Shown here: positions 51,207-60,143 of the stretch, in pieces
Layout of the letters: each line of letters starts with the position of its first letter
Position numbering within the stretch: the first letter of the stretch is position 1
Source of the DNA: Campylobacterota bacterium
GTDB taxonomy: Bacteria; Babelota; Babeliae; Babelales; RVW-14
Assembly: GCA_020633995.1 (NCBI GenBank)
Contig: JACKCO010000003.1
Coordinates: 248,001-312,000 of the forward strand
Length of the DNA: 64,000 bases
Direction of reading: 5' to 3'
The notes under the pieces: generated by a model
What the model was told of the DNA's origin: nothing
What the model saw: the letters and a program-made list of their open reading frames with translations, nothing else
The model's database searches: none
Made by a program: the position numbers and the translations under genes

Positions 51207-51260
51207 TAATTAAGAAGCCTTGCAGCGTATTTGTTGCAGGGCTTCTTAATTAGTTTTTTT
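51207..51260 (+). terminator. Rho-independent terminator after the Pro/Gly/Met-rich gene
   Basis: A perfect 13-bp stem (TAATTAAGAAGCC at 51207-51219 with GGCTTCTTAATTA at 51240-51252), a 20-nt loop, then seven T. Confidence 0.88.
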
Positions 51261-51278
51261 GTATGAAAGAATGGAATT

Positions 51279-51809
51279 ATGAGTAATTTAGTACGTCGCA
51301 AAATAAAGGTAGTGGGCTACGATAGATTGTGGCCTAAAGTGTTTTATGCAATTGCAAAAGACTTAAAGACATTATTAAAAGAAGCCATTTACGATGCGCA
51401 TCATGTTGGGAGTACTGCTGTACCCAATATGTATGCTCGACCGGTCATTGACGTTGTTCTTGCACCGCGTGATTTTGATGTGTTTGAGTTATATAAAAAA
51501 AAGATGCTTCAAGCTGGCTATCGATTTGATAATGCTGGCGATCAACACACTAAAAAGGTCTTTATTAAAAAGGGGCCGGGTGGGGTGGTAAGGCAGCACG
51601 TAACGGTGTATCGCGATGATGGTGAAATCTGTAGGCATATTAAGTTACGAGATTATCTGATCAATGAGCCTGATCAAGTGCGTCATTTCTCTCGCTTGAA
51701 ACAGGTTTTAATTGCCGAAGATCCTTATAGTATTAAAAAATATACAGAAAAAAAATCACTTTTTATTGATATGCTTGAAAAGAAAATGGAGGCGGAAAGA
51801 ATCTTATAA
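51279..51809 (+). CDS. GrpB-family (UPF0157) nucleotidyltransferase-like protein
   Basis: A 176-residue cytoplasmic protein. The family signature HVGSTAVPNMYARPVIDVVL lies near residues 46-65 and matches the GrpB/UPF0157 pattern HIGSTAVPGL-(x)-AKPIID. Members have a minimal nucleotidyltransferase fold of unclear function, sometimes fused to CoA kinase. No signal peptide is present, unlike its neighbours. GrpB is a family name and not the heat-shock protein GrpE. Confidence 0.85.
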   Translation: MSNLVRRKIKVVGYDRLWPKVFYAIAKDLKTLLKEAIYDAHHVGSTAVPNMYARPVIDVVLAPRDFDVFELYKKKMLQAGYRFDNAGDQHTKKVFIKKGPGGVVRQHVTVYRDDGEICRHIKLRDYLINEPDQVRHFSRLKQVLIAEDPYSIKKYTEKKSLFIDMLEKKMEAERIL

Positions 51810-51830
51810 CTCAAGCATAAGGATTTAGGT

Positions 51831-52676
51831 ATGAGCAAAAAATTATTTGCGTTCGCCGTGTTGTCAATTTCTTTGTTTACCTCTCAGTGTAAGTCTACAG
51901 TTGATCTGAAAAAAGCTCTTGTCAAAAATGAAGACCTATTTGCTCGGTGTATGCCTCACTTGGTTGTTCCTTGTGATGGGTGTACCGTGATGAGTTGTAA
52001 TGTTGGCCATGATGACTACAACTATGTTCTGCATTCGAGTTTTCAGAGTACGGGTGAGTTGGCTGAGGCAGTAGATGAGGTAGTCACCTTTTTCAAAGAT
52101 CAGGATGCAGTTTTTTATTGGTGGGTGATGGAAGATGATCAGCCCACTGATATAGAGCAAGTTTTGCTGGATAAAGGTTTTGTTTATGACGAATCGTCTT
52201 ACGCGATGTTTCTTGATCTGGCAAATTATGAGCCCGCAGAGCATAGTGGGCTTGAAATTTATCGTATTGAAAGTCCGGATTTGTTCAGAGATTTTTGCGA
52301 TGCGAAATATGAATGTGGGATATCTGAACATGTCTTTTCGCAAGTTTTTCAAAGTGGCGCAATTTTAACCCTGCCCGAGCAGAAAAATATTGAGTGGTAT
52401 GTTGGATTTGTAGGAGGTGTTCCCGTTACAACTTCCGCACTCGCGTTTGATGGGGATATTGTGGGGGTTTACCATGTGGCAACGCGTCATGGATATCAGC
52501 GGCAAGGTCTTGCTACGCAGATGATGCATTTTCTTTGTCAAAAAGCTAAAAGGGATGGGTGTAGTTTTGTTGTGCTTTCATCTACAGGAGGTGCTGCTCG
52601 ACTATATGAAAAAATAGGATTTGAGCATTTGTTTGAATATAAAGAGTACTGCTTGCTAGAACATTGGGTTGAATGA
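51831..52676 (+). CDS. Exported GNAT-family acetyltransferase
   Basis: A 281-residue protein with an N-terminal signal-like segment (LFAFAVLSISLFTSQC). Residues about 135-280 form a GNAT fold: VYHVATRHGYQRQGLATQMM carries the acetyl-CoA pyrophosphate motif (RQGLAT; consensus Q/RxxGxG/A), followed by CSFVVLSST and ARLYEKIGFE. The N-terminal half looks like a degenerate second GNAT domain. GNAT enzymes use acetyl-CoA, which is found in the cytoplasm, so an exported one makes sense mainly if it reaches a host cell (inference). Confidence 0.84.
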   Translation: MSKKLFAFAVLSISLFTSQCKSTVDLKKALVKNEDLFARCMPHLVVPCDGCTVMSCNVGHDDYNYVLHSSFQSTGELAEAVDEVVTFFKDQDAVFYWWVMEDDQPTDIEQVLLDKGFVYDESSYAMFLDLANYEPAEHSGLEIYRIESPDLFRDFCDAKYECGISEHVFSQVFQSGAILTLPEQKNIEWYVGFVGGVPVTTSALAFDGDIVGVYHVATRHGYQRQGLATQMMHFLCQKAKRDGCSFVVLSSTGGAARLYEKIGFEHLFEYKEYCLLEHWVE

Positions 52677-52772
52677 AATTAGGTATAAATAGATTAAAAG
52701 TAGCGTTATTTTATGCGTATGTTACAATACCTGGTCCAAGATATTTAAGTATGTACATTTTAAGAGGCTGCA

Positions 52773-53054
52773 ATGAAGTTAGCACCACACAACTGCCCTG
52801 AATACTGTCAGTACTATCAGCTGAAAGTTACGGTTAAAACAACCTGGTTTGTTATGGGTGTGTATCGCAACGAAGACAACATTGCTTTTGAGCGTACCCC
52901 AGAAGGACAGAATCAAATTCTTGAGTTTTTTGTTCCCGACGATTGTGAACAGCACTTTGTGGATGTGGCGCAATGCTTGCAAAACAAAGGGTATGTGCTT
53001 GAAATCAAAAAAGTTCCTAACCGATTTATCGGATCAGACAATATTTCACTATAA
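52773..53054 (+). CDS. Small cytoplasmic protein, unknown function
   Basis: A 93-residue protein without a signal peptide. It carries three Cys in the first half (CPEYC) and one or two later. Secondary structure looks alpha/beta with strands WFVMGVYRN and LEFFVPDD. The final segment is basic. No known family. It lies between two secreted-protein genes. Confidence 0.6.
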   Translation: MKLAPHNCPEYCQYYQLKVTVKTTWFVMGVYRNEDNIAFERTPEGQNQILEFFVPDDCEQHFVDVAQCLQNKGYVLEIKKVPNRFIGSDNISL

Positions 53055-53078
53055 ATTTTACTAGCAAGAAGGATATTC

Positions 53079-53513
53079 ATGCAAGGAATTGCTCGCGCTG
53101 TTTTTTTAGCATTATTTTCTATCAGTGGTTTTTTTGGCCTATGTGAGGGAGAGCTGTCTGAGCGGTATATGAACTTGGGGCAGATCAAGAGATTAATTGA
53201 CGAAGATAGGAATGACTTAACTGGTTCCATTCGAAACCCCGTACAGAAAATGATGTTATTAGCGCAGCTGCTTTGGCAGAATCCTACTCAGAGTGAAAGA
53301 ATAAGAAATTGCGCAGAAGACCTTATTGATTTTGGCTATGAAAGGCCAGTGCTTGTTTGGCTATGTGTGTATGCCTATCAAAATGGTTTAATAGATCATA
53401 GCTTTGTACAGAGGGACAATAACGAACAAGCCCTAAGAAGTCTTCTTGAAGATCGTTCGATAGATTCGGTAAGCAGGGTTTGTTTGGAAGCCCTTATCGA
53501 TAGCACTGATTAA
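53079..53513 (+). CDS. Small secreted helical protein, unknown function
   Basis: A 144-residue protein with a signal peptide (AVFLALFSISGFFGLCEG). The mature part is helical with several Trp and Leu (MMLLAQLLWQNPTQSE, LVWLCVYAYQNG), like helical-repeat scaffolds, but no repeat can be defined. AAGAAGGA stands before the ATG. It converges on gltX with 1 bp between stops. Confidence 0.65.
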   Translation: MQGIARAVFLALFSISGFFGLCEGELSERYMNLGQIKRLIDEDRNDLTGSIRNPVQKMMLLAQLLWQNPTQSERIRNCAEDLIDFGYERPVLVWLCVYAYQNGLIDHSFVQRDNNEQALRSLLEDRSIDSVSRVCLEALIDSTD

Positions 53514-53514
53514 A

Positions 53515-54966
53515 TTATTGATCGAGCTTAAGGTTATTTATAGCTTCAAGTCGTTGTTTAATTTTTTCAGTTTCAAGCATGGCAAACAGGTCGTGCATGC
53601 CAACACCTTGAAAGTTTCCGGTTAGCAAATAACGAACACTGCCAAACACATCTTTTATTTTCAGGCCTTGTTGTTTTGCCTGTGTTTTGAGTTCGTCTAA
53701 GAAGTGATCAGTGTTTTTAATGTTATCTGCTTGGTTGCTGATGATAGTGAGGATAGTGGTGTATTTTTCACTGCCAAGCCACTCGAGCAGTGCTGTTTTT
53801 TCTACAGTTGGATCTGTGAAATAACATGCAAGGAGCGCCTTAGCGTCAAGCAACGTGTTCATTTCACCGCGCACTATTTCAAGAAGTTGTTCAAGTTTGT
53901 TTGCGGTAGGCATTGCATTTTGGCCATAAGCGGCGGTTAATACTGGTGTTACATGTTTGGCAAGTTCTGGTACTGAGATTTTATTAATCCATTTGTGGTT
54001 AACCCAGGTGAGTTTGTCAAGATCATATTTGATGGTGCCCGTTGCATGGATGTTGTCAAAATCGAAGTTTGTGATCAGCTCTGAAACACTTTGAATTTCC
54101 TGTTCAAAGCTGGCGCCAACAATGGCCATGTAATTGCAAATAGCTTCAGGTAAAAAGCCAGCACTTTTAACATCATCAAGGCTAAAACCAAAATCACGCT
54201 TTGACAGCTTTTCGCCACTGATGTTGCAAATAATTGGTAGGTGCCAAAATACAGGTAATTGTACAGCGAATGCGTGGTACAATGCGGCTTGTAGTGCGGT
54301 ATTTGAAAGATGATCTTCTCCGCGCACGACGTGGGAAATATTCATGAGCCAGTCGTCGATAAAGTTGGTAAACAAAAACGTGAACGACCCATCTTGCCTG
54401 GTAAGGGCAAAGTCACTGAAGTGTTTAAGTTCAAAATCTATTGAGCCACGTGCAAGATCATTGATGGTGATAACTTGGAGATCGTTGAGTTTGAAGCGCC
54501 AGATGAAGGGTGTTCCTGCTGTCTGCTTCAGCTCAACGCGACTTTGCGCCATCCCCATACAGGTTCGAGCGTAGCGTGGTGGTTTACCTGCCGCAAGCTG
54601 TACAGTACGCTGTTGTTCAAGTTGTTCTGGCGTGCAAAAGCACGGATACACCTTGTTGGTATTGATGAGTTCGTTAAGGTGCGTTTGGTAAAGCTCTTTG
54701 CGGTCAGATTGCCTGTAAGGACCAAACTCACCAGGCTTTTTTGGTGTTTCGTCAAAACGAAGTCCAAGCCAGAAAAGATCGTCAAATATTTTTTGTTCAG
54801 CATCTTTAATGTTACGGGCTTGGTCGGTGTCTTCAATACGTATAATAGTTGTGCCATTTTTTTGTCGAGCAAACAGATAGTTCATAAGTGCTGCACGAAT
54901 GTTGCCAATGTGCATAAAACCAGTGGGAGACGGTGCAAAGCGAACGCGTACTTTTTGATGTTTCAT
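53515..54966 (-). CDS. gltX: Glutamyl-tRNA synthetase
   Basis: A 483-residue class I synthetase from the ATG at 54966 (MKHQKVRVRFAPSPTG); the open frame continues 11 codons upstream without family support. The Rossmann domain has FAPSPTGFMHIGN (HIGH variant), then the KLSKR loop (GEKLSKRDFG) near residue 255, and the alpha-helical anticodon-binding C-terminal domain. With no gatCAB seen here, whether it is discriminating is unknown. It is the main leftward gene on the right side of the putative origin. Confidence 0.95.
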   Translation of the reverse strand: MKHQKVRVRFAPSPTGFMHIGNIRAALMNYLFARQKNGTTIIRIEDTDQARNIKDAEQKIFDDLFWLGLRFDETPKKPGEFGPYRQSDRKELYQTHLNELINTNKVYPCFCTPEQLEQQRTVQLAAGKPPRYARTCMGMAQSRVELKQTAGTPFIWRFKLNDLQVITINDLARGSIDFELKHFSDFALTRQDGSFTFLFTNFIDDWLMNISHVVRGEDHLSNTALQAALYHAFAVQLPVFWHLPIICNISGEKLSKRDFGFSLDDVKSAGFLPEAICNYMAIVGASFEQEIQSVSELITNFDFDNIHATGTIKYDLDKLTWVNHKWINKISVPELAKHVTPVLTAAYGQNAMPTANKLEQLLEIVRGEMNTLLDAKALLACYFTDPTVEKTALLEWLGSEKYTTILTIISNQADNIKNTDHFLDELKTQAKQQGLKIKDVFGSVRYLLTGNFQGVGMHDLFAMLETEKIKQRLEAINNLKLDQ

Positions 54967-55073
54967 AATACAAAGCCTTTTGCAAAAATAGACTATCAAG
55001 TAAACCGACTTAAGTCAGATTACTCTAGCAGAGACTGGTGTTTTTTTGTAGAGGCGGCTGTTTTTTGTCTTGT

Positions 55074-55694
55074 TTAAGACAAATATGAAGCTAAAAGATT
55101 GCTGACTTCATGTATGGTTGTATTTTCCGCTGCAACTACTGCTTGTCTGAACTCTTGGGGGTTAAAATTTTGATGGGCGACAATGAGTTTGATGACTTCA
55201 AGGAGTTGTAGTCCCTGAGTGCTTAGTTTCAGGCATTCTTCAACGAGCTTGTCTGCCTCTTGTACATCTTCTGCGTAGTAGAGTCTGGTTGCCGTTTTTA
55301 CGAAGTTTTTAAAGGCAATGGCAAGATTTTCAAGCATTACTGTGCAAAGTACAAGTGGGGTTTTATTTCGGAAAGTGGGTGTATTGATTAAGATGGTGTT
55401 ATTTGTTTTGAGTAAGTTTTTGATTTCTTCAAAAATGGTATCAATATTTTCGTTACTATGATGCGCGTTAACAAGCCATGCGCGCAAAAGTGTTACATGA
55501 AGCCGTTGCGTAGATTCGATTGCTTGATATGGTTGGATTACTGATTTAAATGATGATGCTGAAAAGGCGTCGACCAGAGTTCTAACACTGGGGGGATCAA
55601 CATCAAGCACTTCGGTCATAGGGGAGATTCGTGCTGAGGTAGCACATAAAAGCGTTAGTAAAAATAACGCTTTTCTTACATCCATAATGTTCAT
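55074..55694 (-). CDS. Secreted helical protein, unknown function
   Basis: A 206-residue protein with a signal peptide (ALFLLTLLCATSA). The mature part is nearly all helix (ILINTPTFRNKTPLVLCTVM, VEECLKLSTQGLQLLEVIKL). A start three codons later (MDVRK) is possible. The ATG at 55694 overlaps the stop of the upstream RING-finger gene (TAATG). It may be a partner of that protein. No family recognised. Confidence 0.68.
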   Translation of the reverse strand: MNIMDVRKALFLLTLLCATSARISPMTEVLDVDPPSVRTLVDAFSASSFKSVIQPYQAIESTQRLHVTLLRAWLVNAHHSNENIDTIFEEIKNLLKTNNTILINTPTFRNKTPLVLCTVMLENLAIAFKNFVKTATRLYYAEDVQEADKLVEECLKLSTQGLQLLEVIKLIVAHQNFNPQEFRQAVVAAENTTIHEVSNLLASYLS

Positions 55695-56467
55695 TAAAAC
55701 GTTGGGGAACTCATGTAGAGTTCTGGGTTAAGCTGTTCACCAGAGAATACAGCTTTAGGGTTTTTAATGAATATTGTTTCTCTGCATAGGGGGCACTTAT
55801 CGTTTTGTGTTATGTCGGTATATTGCCAGTCGTATCTTTTGCTATCTACAACGTTAAGGTTTTTGCTCACTAAAGCACAGAGAAGGTCCATATATTTTTT
55901 ATCTTGTTTGATAGTTATATTTTTATTCATACAGTCTGTGCAAAAAAAATGTGGAACGTTTTCATTTTTGTGGAAAGCCAAGCTGTCTTTTTTTTCCAAG
56001 CAAATGCAGCATTCAAATACAAGTTCCTCATTGTGTGCAAGAAAACTCAAAGCTTTTCTTGGGTGTTGAGTTAATCTGTCTGTGCCAGCGTTGCTTACGG
56101 TGTGCTCTTCTGCTTTTTTCTGTATGCTTTTATGTAGATATGTTAGTGCTGTGGTTAGATCTTTTTTATCGCATTTTTGATCGAGATAGTAAAGATTAAA
56201 AATAACAACAGTAAGCGTATCGACAATTTCTTTGTATGTTTTAATGTTGATACCGTGATTTGCGTTTGTGTCGAGTATATAGACAAGGGTTGGGATGAAA
56301 AGGGAGAGCTGGTGAGCTCGAGCTTTCTCTTCAGTGCTCTTTAAAAGCTTTGTAATAGATGTTTGTCTAAGATGAAGTTTGTCAAATGCATTGTTCTGAG
56401 GTTTTATGCTGAAATGAGGAGAGCATAATGTTACTGTAAGCAATATTGTGTAAATTAATTTTTTCAT
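55694..56467 (-). CDS. Exported RING-finger-like protein (candidate E3 ubiquitin ligase effector)
   Basis: A 257-residue protein with a signal peptide (LIYTILLTVTLCSPHFS). The C-terminal half has a RING-like zinc-binding pattern: Cys153-x2-Cys156 in CCICLE, His173-x2-Cys176-x2-Cys179 in PHFFCTDC, and Cys225-x2-Cys228 in CPLCRE. Only the third ligand position, normally Cys, is not obvious (His166 might serve). RING and U-box effectors recruit host E2 enzymes. RING domains are very rare in bacteria except intracellular ones. Residues 25-140 are helical. It is coupled to the following helical secreted gene. Confidence 0.78.
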   Translation of the reverse strand: MKKLIYTILLTVTLCSPHFSIKPQNNAFDKLHLRQTSITKLLKSTEEKARAHQLSLFIPTLVYILDTNANHGINIKTYKEIVDTLTVVIFNLYYLDQKCDKKDLTTALTYLHKSIQKKAEEHTVSNAGTDRLTQHPRKALSFLAHNEELVFECCICLEKKDSLAFHKNENVPHFFCTDCMNKNITIKQDKKYMDLLCALVSKNLNVVDSKRYDWQYTDITQNDKCPLCRETIFIKNPKAVFSGEQLNPELYMSSPTF

Positions 56468-56635
56468 GATAGAGCTTTCTTGAGGTAGGTAACTTTTTTT
56501 AGAGAGACATAGTCTAATTTTATTTTTTTTACTGTCAACGAGTACTGTAAAAAATAGAGTGACAAAATTGCATAAAGCGTTTTAAACTAAGGCGCTAAAA
56601 AATAGTACAATATAAATAAAGAACAGCGATAACTC

Positions 56636-57619
56636 ATGAAAAAAAACTATCCCCTATTGCTTGATTTGATTGGTAACACTCCGCTAGCTCGTCTTGAGCT
56701 TGATACTCCGGCGACAGTGCTTGCAAAGTTAGAGTATTTTAATCCTGGTGGTAGCATTAAAGATAGAGCAGCCCTATTTATGGTGCAGGATGCTGAGCGG
56801 ACAGGAAAGCTTAAGCCCGGTGGGACCATTGTTGAAGCATCGTCAGGCAATCAGGGCATTGCGCTTGCAACCATAGGCAGAGCAAAGGGATATCGTGTTA
56901 TTATTACGGTTCCTGGCAGAACATCAGATGAGAAGGTTGCAACGCTTAAGGCATTGGGTGCTGAGGTAAGGCTGTGTCCGAATGTTGCGCGTCATGATGA
57001 TCCACAGAATTATCATGCACTTGCAAAGCAGTTGGCAGAACAAATTCCTGGGGCATACATGCCAGACCAGTATTTTAATGTGCTTAATCCTGAAGCGCAC
57101 TACCGCAGCACTGGACCAGAGATTTGGAATCAAACAAATGGAGAAGTAACTCACGTGATTATTGCTGCAGGTAGCTGTGGAACGATTTCGGGGGTTGGTA
57201 AATTTTTGAAAGAAAAAAATCCAAACATTAAAGTTATTGGTGTCGATGCTGCAAATTCGGCCTATTCAAGCAAAGAGCCCAAGCCGTACATGGCTGAAGG
57301 TCTGGGCATTGATGTTATTTCAGATACGCTGAATGAAGAAGTTATTGATCACATCATTCCAATTACCGACCAAGATGCATTTGCCGGAACAAAGAAACTT
57401 GCTCAAGAGTATGGTATTTTGGCTGGCATTAGTAGCGGTGCATTATTTCATGTTGCAGTGCAGTACGCGCCAACATTTAAATCAACAGATGTTGTGGTTC
57501 TTATTTTTGCTGATTCGGGAAGAGCGTATTTGAATAAGGTCTTTGTTAGTAGTGAGGTTGAATGTTGTCAACAAGTGGCCAACAAAAATATTGACTCAGT
57601 ACAAAGATTGCGCAATTAA
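56636..57619 (+). CDS. cysM: Cysteine synthase / cystathionine beta-synthase family PLP enzyme
   Basis: A 327-residue PLP enzyme of the OASS/CBS fold: LIGNTPLARL at the N-terminus, PLP Lys in NPGGSIKDRAA, SSGNQGIALA (phosphate cup), ITVPGRTSDEK, and GISSGALFH. It makes cysteine from O-acetylserine or O-phosphoserine and sulfide. The symbol is by resemblance only; CysK, CysM and CBS forms are not separable here. The dapF gene begins 8 bp later, so the two are likely co-transcribed. Confidence 0.85.
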   Translation: MKKNYPLLLDLIGNTPLARLELDTPATVLAKLEYFNPGGSIKDRAALFMVQDAERTGKLKPGGTIVEASSGNQGIALATIGRAKGYRVIITVPGRTSDEKVATLKALGAEVRLCPNVARHDDPQNYHALAKQLAEQIPGAYMPDQYFNVLNPEAHYRSTGPEIWNQTNGEVTHVIIAAGSCGTISGVGKFLKEKNPNIKVIGVDAANSAYSSKEPKPYMAEGLGIDVISDTLNEEVIDHIIPITDQDAFAGTKKLAQEYGILAGISSGALFHVAVQYAPTFKSTDVVVLIFADSGRAYLNKVFVSSEVECCQQVANKNIDSVQRLRN

Positions 57620-57627
57620 GAGATCTT

Positions 57628-58476
57628 GTGGTTCTAGATTCATTTGTCAAATACCATTCACTTGGAAACGATTTTGTTATTTTTGATTGGTTCAAGAAGC
57701 CTCGTTTTTATCTGAACGCTATCTTGCGTGATAGTAAGTGGCCAGAATTTGTCAGACGTGTATGTCAACGTAACACTGGCGTGGGTGCTGACTGTGTTTT
57801 GTTGATTGTTAGCAGTGAGCAAACGCGAGAGCCAGAATTATTAATTTACAATGCTGACGGAAGCTTTGCACAGAATTGCAGTAATGGTGTTCGTTGTGTT
57901 GCACATTACCTGCACATGCAGCGTTCATTTCCTGAGCAGTTTTCAGTAGCTATGAATGGGCGCAATGTTGTATGTACTATAAATAAGACGAATGTACCTG
58001 ATGGCGATATTCAAGTTACCACTAATCTTGGCAATGTGCTGTATAAAAAAGAACATACGGTTCTTTGTGCGGATAAAAAATTACAAGGGCACGTACTGTC
58101 TGTGGGTAACCCACACTTTGTTGTACTTGAAAAAATTAAGCCTAGTTGGCTCGAGAAGTATGGTTACTCCATAGAGAACCATGAAAGCTTTGAGCAAGGA
58201 ACGAATGTTGAGTTTGCCTGGCAACATGGTGACTCTGGGCACTACCAGCTCATTGTACATGAACGAGGGTGCGGTATGACGCAGGCGTGTGGTTCAGGAG
58301 CAAGTGCTGTTTTAGCACTCTTGTATTTTTTGAAAAAAATTGCGTATGATCAAAAAACAGTTGTGATTATGCCAGGAGGGGAAGTGATCGGATGGATGAG
58401 CCATAACGAAGATGTGATTTTGCAAGCAAGCGTTGAGTTCGTGTTTTCAGGAGTTTTACAAAAAGGGGAATTATGA
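57628..58476 (+). CDS. dapF: Diaminopimelate epimerase
   Basis: A 282-residue enzyme converting LL-DAP to meso-DAP for peptidoglycan and lysine, starting at GTG. Substrate motifs: YHSLGNDFV near the start, GVGADCVLL, NADGSFAQNCSNGVRC with catalytic Cys84, and TQACGSGAS with catalytic Cys221. Length is normal. Its stop overlaps the start of the following ankyrin gene by 4 bp (ATGA). That is odd, because it puts a secreted ankyrin gene in a housekeeping operon. Confidence 0.95.
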   Translation: MVLDSFVKYHSLGNDFVIFDWFKKPRFYLNAILRDSKWPEFVRRVCQRNTGVGADCVLLIVSSEQTREPELLIYNADGSFAQNCSNGVRCVAHYLHMQRSFPEQFSVAMNGRNVVCTINKTNVPDGDIQVTTNLGNVLYKKEHTVLCADKKLQGHVLSVGNPHFVVLEKIKPSWLEKYGYSIENHESFEQGTNVEFAWQHGDSGHYQLIVHERGCGMTQACGSGASAVLALLYFLKKIAYDQKTVVIMPGGEVIGWMSHNEDVILQASVEFVFSGVLQKGEL

Positions 58477-59288
58477 AGAAGTGTCTTTTGCTGGCTATGT
58501 TATGTTGTATTTGCTCTGGTACTATTGTTCAAGCGAAAACATTTGTTGCGCCGGTTACTGTTGTTAAGAAGGCAAAGCTCTATGGTGATTTGATAACACC
58601 AAAAACAGAAATTTTTGACGCAGCTGGTCAGGGGGATCGACATCTCACGTTTCATCTCATTGAAGTCTTTAGTTCTTCAGAGGGTGACGAATTTCTTTCT
58701 CAAAAAGATCTTAGTAGTATTTTTAGACTGCTTGCGCAAAAGGCAGATGTTGCGCAGTGCGATGAACAAGGGAAAACATTGCTACATGATTTGGTTGCAG
58801 TTGGGGACACTAAAGCAGTCGAAATTGTTTTGGCACGCAAGCCTGACGTAAACACGCAAGACAATGATGGGGAAACGCCATTGCACGTTGCAACTCGCAG
58901 AAATAATGGAGAAATTGTTACCCTACTGTTGAAGGCTGGTTCTGATTGGAAGATGCTTGACTTTGATGATTATAGCCCGTTACATTTTGCCGCGCTGTAC
59001 GGTAATAAAAGTGTTTTGGATGCCCTTGTAAGTTATCAGGGGGTTGATATAAATCATGCAAATGACTTTGGTGTGACACCAATACAGATTGCCGCTATGT
59101 GGGGGCTTGTCAATAATGTCCGCTTGCTTTTGCTTGCAGGAGCTGATCCTGAATTGTCTGATGTTGATGGGAGGAATGCTCTTGATCATGCATGTCAGTG
59201 TGGCCATGACGATGTTGTTAGTCTTATCAAGCAACATCTGAGCAAAAGATTGGGTCACAGCGACAATAGTCTGCATGAGGAAGAGTAG
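58473..59288 (+). CDS. Secreted ankyrin-repeat protein
   Basis: A 271-residue protein. Signal peptide KCLLLAMLCCICSGTIVQA. Ankyrin repeats run from about residue 75 to 260 (TLLHDLVAVGDTKAVEIVLA, TPLHVATRRNNGEIVTLLLK, SPLHFAALYGNKSVLDALV, TPIQIAAMWGLVNNVRLLLL, NALDHACQCGHDDVVSLIK). It is coupled to dapF. The paralog at 59314 shares the opening ALYDSAYQGD/EIFDAAGQGD pattern, suggesting recent duplication. Confidence 0.9.
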   Translation: MKKCLLLAMLCCICSGTIVQAKTFVAPVTVVKKAKLYGDLITPKTEIFDAAGQGDRHLTFHLIEVFSSSEGDEFLSQKDLSSIFRLLAQKADVAQCDEQGKTLLHDLVAVGDTKAVEIVLARKPDVNTQDNDGETPLHVATRRNNGEIVTLLLKAGSDWKMLDFDDYSPLHFAALYGNKSVLDALVSYQGVDINHANDFGVTPIQIAAMWGLVNNVRLLLLAGADPELSDVDGRNALDHACQCGHDDVVSLIKQHLSKRLGHSDNSLHEEE

Positions 59289-59313
59289 TATTATTTTTTT
59301 AAGGGAGTTGGAG

Positions 59314-60111
59314 GTGACGGTGAGAAGCTACGTAGCAGGGGTGGCATTGCTGTTTGCGGTGGTGTGGTGTTTTCATGTTGGACAACAACGTGCCGAGGAG
59401 TTGGCGGGGTATGATGACAACATAGTTACGATCGATCAGCCCTTGAGTAAGGCACTGTATGACTCAGCCTATCAGGGTGATTGGCAAACCTTTTCATGTT
59501 TGCTAGATCAGTTTAAAGGTCCATATAATAAAGCGACAACGAAATTTATAAAAGATCTGTACTTTATGTTGTCATACAATCTTGATGTTACTCAGTGTGA
59601 CAATCAAGGGGCTACGGCGCTGCATGATTTTTGTGTGACGGGTAACCTTGAATTTATCGATATTTTATTGCGTGATAAAAAAACAAAGGTTAATGCTCGA
59701 GACAACGAAGGTTGTACTCCTTTGCATTATGCAATGCAAGGGGGAAATGAGCAGGCCATAGTCAGACTTATAGAGCGCGGTGCAGATTGGTCAGTTGCCG
59801 ACAAAGAAGGGCACACCCCGGTGCATTATGCAGTATGGTTTGCAACGCCGCATGCGATCGAAGTGCTTGTAAAAAAATGTGACATTAACAAAAATATTAA
59901 AAATCCTAAACTTGGTTACACACCACTTCATATGGCTGTTTTATGTGATCGATTTGACATGGCAACTGTTTTGGTAGAGCTTGGTGCAGATACATCGCTA
60001 CTTGATAAACAAGGTATGACAGCGTTGCAGCTTGCTCAAAAGGAGGGGAAAATTGAGTTTGTCCAGCTCCTTGCAGGCGAAGTTGTCGAGCAAGCGTGTT
60101 GTGCTCATTAA
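59314..60111 (+). CDS. Secreted ankyrin-repeat protein
   Basis: A 265-residue protein. I use the GTG at 59314, which has AAGGGAG before it and gives a good signal peptide (VAGVALLFAVVWCFHVG). An ATG 39 bp earlier, overlapping the previous gene by 14 bp, is also open but has no ribosome site. Ankyrin repeats from about residue 80 to 250 (TALHDFCVTGNLEFIDILL, TPLHYAMQGGNEQAIVRLIE, TPVHYAVWFATPHAIEVLV, TPLHMAVLCDRFDMATVLVE). Paralog of the preceding gene. Confidence 0.88.
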   Translation: MTVRSYVAGVALLFAVVWCFHVGQQRAEELAGYDDNIVTIDQPLSKALYDSAYQGDWQTFSCLLDQFKGPYNKATTKFIKDLYFMLSYNLDVTQCDNQGATALHDFCVTGNLEFIDILLRDKKTKVNARDNEGCTPLHYAMQGGNEQAIVRLIERGADWSVADKEGHTPVHYAVWFATPHAIEVLVKKCDINKNIKNPKLGYTPLHMAVLCDRFDMATVLVELGADTSLLDKQGMTALQLAQKEGKIEFVQLLAGEVVEQACCAH

Positions 60112-60143
60112 GGTCATCGTAATAACCATGAAAAGGGGTGTCT

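Noticed and set aside
54475..55077. 200-codon plus-strand ORF overlapping gltX antisense
   Set aside because: Opposes a certain gltX over most of its length; composition matches an antisense shadow.
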